Of a stretch of DNA of 5,333 nt, positions 1 through 5,333 are shown one piece after another. The notes beneath the pieces are model-generated. The model did no database searches. It was given only the letters and a program-made list of their open reading frames with translations, and was not told the origin of the DNA. How positions within the stretch are numbered: position 1 is the stretch's first letter; each line of letters starts with the position of its first letter. This stretch comes from Acetofilamentum sp. (GTDB taxonomy: Bacteria > Bacteroidota > Bacteroidia > Bacteroidales > DTU049), in contig DYON01000187.1 of assembly GCA_020720525.1 (NCBI GenBank), positions 1-5,333 of the forward strand. Reading direction: 5' to 3'. A program made the translations under genes and the position numbers.

Positions 1-30
1 CCTTTCGTGGTAAAAATGAATAAATTATGA
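1..30 (+). CDS. 3' end of an upstream gene (partial), frame uncertain
   Basis: Two open frames run in from the left edge. Frame 1 reads PFVVKMNKL and stops at TGA 28-30, which would overlap the hsdR start codon in an ATGA arrangement typical of translationally coupled genes. Frame 3 reads FRGKNE and stops at TAA 21-23, three bases before the hsdR ATG. Either could be the tail of an hsdS, hsdM or accessory gene, since type I restriction loci commonly place these just before hsdR. The fragment is too short to identify the product or to choose between the frames; I list the ATGA option. In both cases the tight spacing implies that hsdR is read as part of an operon. Confidence 0.4.
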   Translation, partial: PFVVKMNKL

Positions 31-3000
31 CAACATATAAAACCATAGCAGAATCAAACAACTTCATTGTACTTGATAAATTCACCAAGTATTTTGAAGT
101 AAATGAGGCACCTGCTGTTTATCAAACAGAAGCAGCACTTGAGAAGGAATTTATTCAAGACCTGGTTCATCAAGGGTACGAAAATCTGATAAGCCTCAAC
201 ACGCCCGAAGCCATGTTGGCAAATATACGGGTGCAACTTCAATTGCTCAACAATATGGCATTTTCGGATAAGGAATGGCTTCGTTTTGTGGAAGAATATT
301 TAGACAAGCCAAGCGATAATCTGGTAGAGAAAACAAGAAAAATACACGATAACTACATTTACGATTTTGCTTTTGACGATGGTCATATCCAAAACATCTA
401 CTTGGTTGACAAAAAGAATATTGCAGGTAATAAACTACAGGTAATTTCACAATTTAAACAAAAAGGGACAAATGCCAATCGCTATGATGTAACCATATTA
501 GTCAATGGTTTGCCAATGGTTCATATTGAATTAAAAAAACGTGGGGTTGCTATACGTGAAGCGTTTAATCAGGTGCACCGCTACTCAAAAGAAAGCTTTA
601 ATAGCGAAAACTCGCTTTTTAAATATATACAAATTTTTGTTATTTCAAACGGTACCGACAGCCGATATTTTGCAAATACGGTGGAGCGGAACAAAAACAA
701 TTTCGACTTTACCATGAACTGGGCAAAAGCCGACAATACACTTATTAAAGACCTGAAAGATTTTACGGCTACCTTTTTTCAAAAGAAGACAATTTTAGAG
801 ATATTGCTAAAATATTCGGTTTTCGACACCAGCGATACGCTGCTTGTAATGCGACCTTATCAGATTGCAGCCACAGAACGGATGTTGTGGAAAATTGAAA
901 GTTCATATTTGGCAAATAAATGGTTGCGCAACGAAGGAGGCGGATATGTTTGGCACACCACCGGTTCAGGCAAAACACTCACCAGTTTTAAGGCAGCCCG
1001 ATTAGCCACACAATTAGATTTTATTGATAAGGTATTCTTTGTAGTGGATCGTAAAGATTTGGACTATCAGACAATGAAAGAATATCAGCGATTCTCGCCC
1101 GATAGTGTGAATGGCTCTGACAATACTGCCGGATTAAAGCGAAATATTGAAAAGGACGACAATAAGATTATAGTAACTACCATTCAGAAACTCAATCACC
1201 TCATGAAAACTGAGGGCAATTTAGCCATTTATCAAAAGCAAGTCGTTTTTATTTTTGATGAAGCACACCGTTCTCAATTTGGAGAAGCACAAAAGAATCT
1301 GAAAAAGAAATTTAAAAAGTTCTATCAATTTGGATTTACCGGAACGCCCATTTTTCCCGAAAATGCCTTAGGTGCCGAAACTACAGCAAGTGTTTTCGGT
1401 CGTGAGCTGCACTCTTATATAATTACGGATGCGATTAGAGATGAAAAGGTTCTAAAATTCAAAGTTGACTATAATGATGTTCGTCCTCAATTTAAGAGCA
1501 TAGAAACTGAAATAGATGAGAAAAAATTAAGTGCAGCCGAAAACAAAAAAACTTTGCTTCACCCAGAACGCATCAAAGAAATATCCCAATATATTTTACA
1601 GAACTTTAGGCTAAAAACACACAGAAACCAAGGCAGCAACAAAGGCTTTAATGCCATGTTTGCCGTAAGCAGTGTAGATGCAGCCAAATGTTATTATGAG
1701 GAATTAAACAACCTGCAAAAAGATAGCGAAAAGCCATTAAAAATTGCAACAATCTTTTCCTTTGCTGCAAATGAAGAGCAGAGTGCAATAGGTGAAATAG
1801 TTGACGAGAGCTTCGACCTATCTGCAATGGACGTAAGTGCCAAAGAGTTTTTAACAAAAGCCATTAACAACTATAATGCAATGTTCAAAACCAGTTTTGG
1901 CGTTGATAGCAGTGAGTTTCAGAATTACTATCGCGACCTTGCCAAACGAGTAAAAAATAAAGAAATTGATTTAATCATTGTAGTTGGAATGTTTCTCACT
2001 GGCTTTGATGCCCCAACACTCAATACACTTTTTGTTGACAAGAACTTACGTTTTCACGGTTTAATACAAGCGTTTTCACGCACAAATAGAATTTATGATG
2101 CTACAAAGACCTTTGGCAATATTGTAACTTTCCGCGATTTAGAAAAAGCAACCATTGACGCCATTACACTTTTTGGCGACAGCAATACCAAAAACGTGGT
2201 TCTCGAAAAAAGCTACAAAGAATATTTAGAAGGTTTTACAGATGTAACCACAGGCGAAGCACGCAGAGGTTATGTGGAAGTAGTAAAAGAGTTAAATGAG
2301 AAATTCCCTAATCCTGATGAAATTGTAAAAGAGAAAGATAAAAAGGATTTTGCAAAACTATTCGGCGAATATTTGCGAGTAGAAAACATACTCCAAAATT
2401 ACGATGAATTTAATCTTCTTAGAATATTTCAAAATATTGACATAAATAATTCAGAGGCAATTGAAGAATTTAAAAATGCGCATTTTTTAACAGATGAAGA
2501 TATTGCTGCAATGCAAAAAATTGATTTACTCAAAGAACGAACGGTTCAGGATTATCGGTCAACGTATAACGATATACGCGACTGGTTAAGACGTGAGAAA
2601 AACAGCAATGAATCGGAAGAATCAACGATTGATTGGGATGATGTTGTGTTTGAAGTTGACTTGCTAAAATCACAAGAAATAAACCTTGATTATATTCTTG
2701 AATTGATTTTTGAGCATAACAATAAAACTAAAGACAAAGCCACCTTGATAGACGAAATACGCAGAGTTATTCGTGCAAGTGTAGGAAACAGAGCCAAAGA
2801 AAGTTTAGTTGTTGATTTCATAAATGAGACTGACCTTGACACGCTACAAGATAAAGCGAATGTAATAGATTCATTTTTTGCTTATGCTCAAAGCAAGCAG
2901 AGAGTGGAAGCATTGGAATTAATTACAGAAGAAAATCTAAATATAGAGGAAGCAAAGCGTTACATAACAACTTCTTTAAAGCGAGAATATGCAAGCGAAA

Positions 3001-3134
3001 ACGGAACAGAACTCAATGCACTTTTACCAAAGATGAGTCCATTAAATCCTCAGTATTTAACCAAAAAGCAAAGTGTTTTTCAAAAGTTGACTTCGTTTGT
3101 GGAGAAGTTTAAAGGTGTTGGAGGTCAATTGTGA
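27..3134 (+). CDS. hsdR: Type I restriction enzyme R subunit (HsdR), EcoR124I-like
   Basis: Restriction and motor subunit of a type I restriction-modification complex (R2M2S): it translocates unmethylated DNA using ATP and then cleaves it in the cytoplasm. At 1035 residues it is nearly the length of EcoR124I HsdR (1038). The N-terminal PD-(D/E)xK nuclease shows D154 in NRYDVTIL and E168/K170 in IELKKRG, each offset by three from the EcoR124I catalytic residues D151, E165 and K167, followed by a QxxxY motif at Q182-Y186. The SF2 motor follows: Walker A HTTGSGKT (310-317), DEAH box (411-414), FTGTP (437-441), a GMFLTGFDAP motif (654-663) and QAFSRTNR (681-688). The C-terminal roughly 170 residues match the helical region that docks on the methylase. 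The start is supported by the TIAESNNFIVLDK opening, which agrees with the family N-terminus. No frameshift or missing key residue is seen. HsdM and HsdS are not in the window. Assignment is by memory of the family, not by a search. Confidence 0.97.
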   Translation: MTTYKTIAESNNFIVLDKFTKYFEVNEAPAVYQTEAALEKEFIQDLVHQGYENLISLNTPEAMLANIRVQLQLLNNMAFSDKEWLRFVEEYLDKPSDNLVEKTRKIHDNYIYDFAFDDGHIQNIYLVDKKNIAGNKLQVISQFKQKGTNANRYDVTILVNGLPMVHIELKKRGVAIREAFNQVHRYSKESFNSENSLFKYIQIFVISNGTDSRYFANTVERNKNNFDFTMNWAKADNTLIKDLKDFTATFFQKKTILEILLKYSVFDTSDTLLVMRPYQIAATERMLWKIESSYLANKWLRNEGGGYVWHTTGSGKTLTSFKAARLATQLDFIDKVFFVVDRKDLDYQTMKEYQRFSPDSVNGSDNTAGLKRNIEKDDNKIIVTTIQKLNHLMKTEGNLAIYQKQVVFIFDEAHRSQFGEAQKNLKKKFKKFYQFGFTGTPIFPENALGAETTASVFGRELHSYIITDAIRDEKVLKFKVDYNDVRPQFKSIETEIDEKKLSAAENKKTLLHPERIKEISQYILQNFRLKTHRNQGSNKGFNAMFAVSSVDAAKCYYEELNNLQKDSEKPLKIATIFSFAANEEQSAIGEIVDESFDLSAMDVSAKEFLTKAINNYNAMFKTSFGVDSSEFQNYYRDLAKRVKNKEIDLIIVVGMFLTGFDAPTLNTLFVDKNLRFHGLIQAFSRTNRIYDATKTFGNIVTFRDLEKATIDAITLFGDSNTKNVVLEKSYKEYLEGFTDVTTGEARRGYVEVVKELNEKFPNPDEIVKEKDKKDFAKLFGEYLRVENILQNYDEFNLLRIFQNIDINNSEAIEEFKNAHFLTDEDIAAMQKIDLLKERTVQDYRSTYNDIRDWLRREKNSNESEESTIDWDDVVFEVDLLKSQEINLDYILELIFEHNNKTKDKATLIDEIRRVIRASVGNRAKESLVVDFINETDLDTLQDKANVIDSFFAYAQSKQRVEALELITEENLNIEEAKRYITTSLKREYASENGTELNALLPKMSPLNPQYLTKKQSVFQKLTSFVEKFKGVGGQL

Positions 3135-3148
3135 AAGAAATCCATCCT

Positions 3149-3261
3149 ATTTGCAAGCACATTGCACCGCCCCACAGCTTGTGTCCCGAACTTATTTCGG
3201 AAAGCAAACGGCTTCAACCATAGCATTGTCAAACCTGCCTGCAGGCAGGGAGCTTGCAAAT
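3149..3261. repeat. Widely spaced 10-bp inverted repeat enclosing smaller palindromes
   Basis: ATTTGCAAGC at 3149-3158 is the exact reverse complement of GCTTGCAAAT at 3252-3261, with 93 bases between them. The enclosed stretch also holds a 5-bp hairpin (CCGAA 3186-3190, TTCGG 3196-3200, loop CTTAT) and the 16-bp palindrome at 3234-3249. No plausible gene covers it. The nested symmetry could mark a small repetitive element, such as a REP-like or miniature mobile unit, or a folded 3' untranslated region of hsdR. The arms are seen directly; the element interpretation is inference, since no second copy lies in the window. Confidence 0.5.
3234..3249. repeat. Perfect 16-bp palindrome CCTGCCTGCAGGCAGG
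   Basis: The sequence equals its own reverse complement over all 16 bases, centred between 3241 and 3242; the flanking bases (A 3233, G 3250) break the symmetry. It is much richer in G+C than its surroundings and lies about 100 bases after the hsdR stop. With no loop it would form a poor RNA hairpin, and no T-run follows on either strand, so it does not look like an intrinsic terminator. It may be a dimeric protein-binding site or part of an intergenic repeat family. Confidence 0.6.
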
Positions 3262-3281
3262 GCCAGCCCGAGTAACCGCGC

Positions 3282-3315
3282 AAAAAAAAACGCCCACAAA
3301 CATGGACGCTTTTTT
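3282..3315 (-). terminator. Intrinsic terminator for the minus-strand T9SS cargo operon
   Basis: Read on the minus strand, the RNA forms the stem CGUCCA / UGGGCG around the loop UGUUUG (arms 3303-3308 and 3291-3296), with one internal G-U wobble. A further G-U pair (3309/3290) and six A-U pairs (3310-3315 with 3284-3289) extend it. The 3' arm runs into nine U residues (3282-3290). It begins 17 bases after the TAA of the 398-residue gene. On the plus strand the two wobbles become C-A and A-C mismatches, so the hairpin is weaker there, although six T residues (3310-3315) follow. It may therefore act mainly on the leftward operon and only weakly on hsdR. Confidence 0.75.
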
Positions 3316-3332
3316 AACAAAACCAAAAAAAA

Positions 3333-4529
3333 TTACTGAGCTATTACAAGCTTACTGTTGAACAAATGACCATTGGCATTGATGCGAACAGTATAAATAC
3401 CTTCGGGTTGTCCACTCAAGTTCATCTGAATAAGTCCATCGGTAAAACTCTGGCTTGCAACCAATTGACCAGCTACATTGAAAACATCCATCTGAACATT
3501 TTCGCCACTGAAAGCAGGCATATCGAGACTTACATTTCCAGAAGTAGGATTTGGGAAAAGATTGAGCTGCCAACCATCATTTTCAGAAACACCTGCTATA
3601 ATAAACTCTTTGTTATATTGAACTTCAATTTCGTCATGCCATTTGAACGCAGGATCCAATGACCAATATGTGGGATCAACATTATTGCGAATCTGAGCAA
3701 CAGAATAAACCACAATAGGATCAAAATAACCAGGTATGTAATAGTTGAAAAATTTACTTTCAATATAAAACAAAAAGCCTGAACCTATATCCATAGTATC
3801 AAGACTATATTGCACTACGCGCAAAAAATCATTATATTCAGTTACAATAGGCGATGAAGGAGTACCTGTAATAAGAACCAATTTACCATAAGCATCAACA
3901 GTTGTATTCAAAAACGATTCAGTTGAAATGCCTCCACCCGATGTACTTGAAGCGAAGTTGACAACATTATTGGGTGTATTGTAATCGACGGGAAATGTAA
4001 CCATTGGCTTTTTAGGGTCATTAACAAGAGTTACTGCAGCCCCTCCTCCTGCTGGCAAAATATACATGCCTAACTCATAAAAACCACCAGCCACATTTTC
4101 ATAATAGACATACGACTCACCATCAACGGTTTCTAAATGTGAATATACATTGGCAGCTGGAAAACTTGATACACCTGGTAAAAACGAATTGATGGCACCA
4201 TAAACTCTGTGAAAAGCATTAGTTCCAGGATAAGCAGAATAAATAAGAATAGGAATAGTATCAGTCTGATGACCACCTATCGAAATATCATCCATATAGA
4301 TATCATTAATAGTGGTAAGAGCTTTTTCGATGCACTCATCAATAGATAAACTATCATCAGCTGATATGGTGTCAGAAAATGTTTCCGTGGGAGAGATAGT
4401 GTATTCCTTTACGTCAGAGCTATCGCCTGGCTGTGGAAAATCGGCAGAAACCAATGGTGTAGGGGTCTGCGCCATGCTAAGCATCACGCTCAGAAAAATG
4501 AAGGCTGAAAGAGTGAGAAGTTTTTTCAT
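3333..4529 (-). CDS. Secreted protein with type IX sorting domain, unknown function
   Basis: Complete 398-residue protein. The N-terminus is a Sec signal peptide: KK at 2-3, a hydrophobic core to about residue 18, and a likely cleavage after SMA (A20), leaving Gln21, which fits the Bacteroidota tendency for Gln at +1 (later pyroglutamate). Residues about 22-65 are low-complexity, rich in Ser, Thr, Asp and Pro. The body (about 66-310) has many Tyr, Val, Gly and Thr residues, suggesting a beta-rich fold that I do not recognise; it holds the only cysteine (C66). From about 318 to 398 a type A T9SS sorting domain follows: LFPNPTSGNVSL (324-335), VFNVAGQLV (349-357), PEGIYTVRI (375-383) and the end SKLVIAQ. 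The tail would route the protein through the outer membrane and probably be cleaved off. The ATG lies 11 bases after the stop of the preceding gene, with no clear Shine-Dalgarno; co-transcription is inferred. Confidence 0.9.
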   Translation of the reverse strand: MKKLLTLSAFIFLSVMLSMAQTPTPLVSADFPQPGDSSDVKEYTISPTETFSDTISADDSLSIDECIEKALTTINDIYMDDISIGGHQTDTIPILIYSAYPGTNAFHRVYGAINSFLPGVSSFPAANVYSHLETVDGESYVYYENVAGGFYELGMYILPAGGGAAVTLVNDPKKPMVTFPVDYNTPNNVVNFASSTSGGGISTESFLNTTVDAYGKLVLITGTPSSPIVTEYNDFLRVVQYSLDTMDIGSGFLFYIESKFFNYYIPGYFDPIVVYSVAQIRNNVDPTYWSLDPAFKWHDEIEVQYNKEFIIAGVSENDGWQLNLFPNPTSGNVSLDMPAFSGENVQMDVFNVAGQLVASQSFTDGLIQMNLSGQPEGIYTVRINANGHLFNSKLVIAQ

Positions 4530-4540
4530 AATCGGAAGTT

Positions 4541-5333
4541 TTATTTGGTTATTACTAAAGGCAAAGTTACTGATTCTCCCTGAATGCTAACAACAATATT
4601 GTACGATCCAGGTTGCAAATATACATCAGGAAGTGCATACATATTCAATCCAATGCTTACTGAATTCTGAATGTTGTACACCTTTTTTGCAGATGCATCG
4701 AATAGTTGAACAGCCACAGTTCCATCTATACTGCTGCTCAACAGCATTTTAACACCTATACCATCGATTGAAGGGTTTGGAAATAAGCGAACCACCGAAA
4801 TTTCATCATTATTGGTATTTCCTGCATCGCTTTTCGAGAGGCTAACTGTTTCGGTGATGCTTTCACCCCCATCGTTATCGACTTGACGAAGGCGATAATA
4901 GAAAATATCGGCATTTTGCTCCATCAGATCTTGATCGAGCCATGAATATGTGATTGCTACGTTTGAATTTCCAGCTCCTTGAACAAAAGCAACATCTGAA
5001 AACACTCCTGCGGAATTCATGCGTTGAATATAGAAACCTTTATTGTTGATTTCGGTGGCAGTAATCCACTGAATAACCCCATCTTTTCCGAGCCAAAATG
5101 CCTTAAGTGCCAGCAATTCAACTGGCAATGGATTGCATGTGGTAGATAGATACATTGCAGCACCATCGTTGAAACCACCACCAAAGATGATTTCGGTTGG
5201 GCAGTTTGCCAGATTCGTTTTTTCGGATGCACCGTCGTAAAATCCCCCACCCCAGATAGAATCGGGAGGACAAGCCAATACCGATTGATTGATAGCAGCG
5301 CCATCGAAGAAACCACCAATCCAAGCCGAATCG
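4541..5333 (-). CDS. Secreted GGF-x-DGA repeat protein with type IX sorting tail (5' end outside window)
   Basis: The reading frame stays open to the right edge, so the start is not in the window; 263 residues are visible (residue 1 = codon 5330-5332). A TTG at 5276-5278 is not a credible start because it falls inside a repeat. Residues 1-69 are three 23-residue repeats with GGF-x-DGA and a late Cys. Next comes a segment opening PVELLALKAF (70-79), with TATEINNKGFYIQR (91-104), VQGAGNS (117-123) and FYYRLRQVDNDG (144-155), the pattern of a beta-sandwich domain that often precedes the sorting tail in Bacteroidota surface proteins. From about 178 a T9SS sorting domain follows, with RLFPNPS (182-188) and the end LPLVITK. 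Full length, signal peptide and function are unknown. A structural, adhesive or surface role is possible but is only inference. It is the upstream member of an apparent two-gene unit. Confidence 0.88.
   Translation of the reverse strand, partial: DSAWIGGFFDGAAINQSVLACPPDSIWGGGFYDGASEKTNLANCPTEIIFGGGFNDGAAMYLSTTCNPLPVELLALKAFWLGKDGVIQWITATEINNKGFYIQRMNSAGVFSDVAFVQGAGNSNVAITYSWLDQDLMEQNADIFYYRLRQVDNDGGESITETVSLSKSDAGNTNNDEISVVRLFPNPSIDGIGVKMLLSSSIDGTVAVQLFDASAKKVYNIQNSVSIGLNMYALPDVYLQPGSYNIVVSIQGESVTLPLVITK
5126..5332 (-). repeat. Three in-frame 69-bp (23-aa) tandem repeats, array cut by window edge
   Basis: Units lie at 5264-5332, 5195-5263 and 5126-5194. Their cores are DSAWIGGFFDGAA, DSIWGGGFYDGAS and EIIFGGGFNDGAA, each followed by a variable stretch and a Cys near the end (position 21, 21 and 20), then Pro at position 22. 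Consensus: acidic or Asp start, an aromatic at 4, GGF at 6-8, DGA at 10-12. Codons for conserved residues differ between units (GGT, GGG and GGA for Gly; GAT and GAC for Asp; TGT and TGC for Cys), so the copies are old and held by protein-level selection rather than recent duplications. More copies may lie beyond the right edge. Confidence 0.85.

Noticed and set aside
533..1553. Runs of seven A in hsdR as possible phase-variation tracts
   Set aside because: Runs of this length are ordinary in AT-rich DNA, and the reading frame is intact through them.
54..1857. Several minus-strand open frames of 62-69 residues inside hsdR
   Set aside because: They lie antisense to a fully conserved gene and encode Cys/Leu/Arg-rich sequence typical of shadow frames.
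3097..3339. An 80-residue plus-strand open frame spanning the hsdR end and the intergenic stretch
   Set aside because: It overlaps the end of hsdR in another frame, runs through the palindromes and terminator, and has a basic, low-complexity composition with no domain; it is better read as chance.
5276..5278. TTG as the start codon of the repeat protein
   Set aside because: It sits inside the first visible repeat unit, no signal peptide follows it, and the frame is open upstream with another repeat core.
5017..5324. Two other minus-strand open frames over the repeat region
   Set aside because: They are out-of-frame readings of the tandem repeat gene; the repeat and sorting-tail motifs occur only in the frame that ends at 4541.
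5126..5332. The 69-bp periodicity as a CRISPR array
   Set aside because: The units are diverged at the DNA level, in frame, conserved as protein, and lack identical repeats with unique spacers.

Overview
The window looks like a piece of a Bacteroidota chromosome or metagenomic contig. The two minus-strand proteins carry type IX secretion system (T9SS) C-terminal sorting domains, the signal peptide of one has a Gln just after the predicted cleavage site (common in this phylum), the DNA is AT-rich, and no strong AGGAGG ribosome binding site is seen. No RNA gene, CRISPR array, transposase or tRNA was found.

Left part (1-3134, plus strand): the last codons of an upstream gene are followed at once by a full-length hsdR. 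HsdR is the 1035-residue restriction and translocation subunit of a type I restriction-modification enzyme, closely resembling the EcoR124I (type IC) subunit. HsdM and HsdS, needed for a working enzyme, are not in the window and would be expected upstream. All nuclease and helicase motifs are intact.

Middle (3135-3332): a 198-base non-coding stretch between convergent genes. It holds a 10-bp inverted repeat 93 bases apart, a perfect 16-bp palindrome inside that repeat, a short hairpin, and an A-tract/hairpin/T-tract structure that pairs best when transcribed from the minus strand. The last is probably the terminator of the right-hand operon.

Right part (3333-5333, minus strand): two genes 11 bases apart, probably one operon read leftward. 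The first (5' end outside the window) encodes a secreted protein with at least three 23-residue GGF-x-DGA repeats, a beta-sandwich-type PVELL domain and a T9SS sorting tail. The second encodes a complete 398-residue secreted protein with a signal peptide, a body of unknown function and a T9SS sorting tail. Both are likely exported to the cell surface or medium. Nothing links them functionally to the restriction enzyme. The least explained elements are the GGF-x-DGA repeat, the body of the 398-residue protein, and the nested palindromes between the convergent genes.
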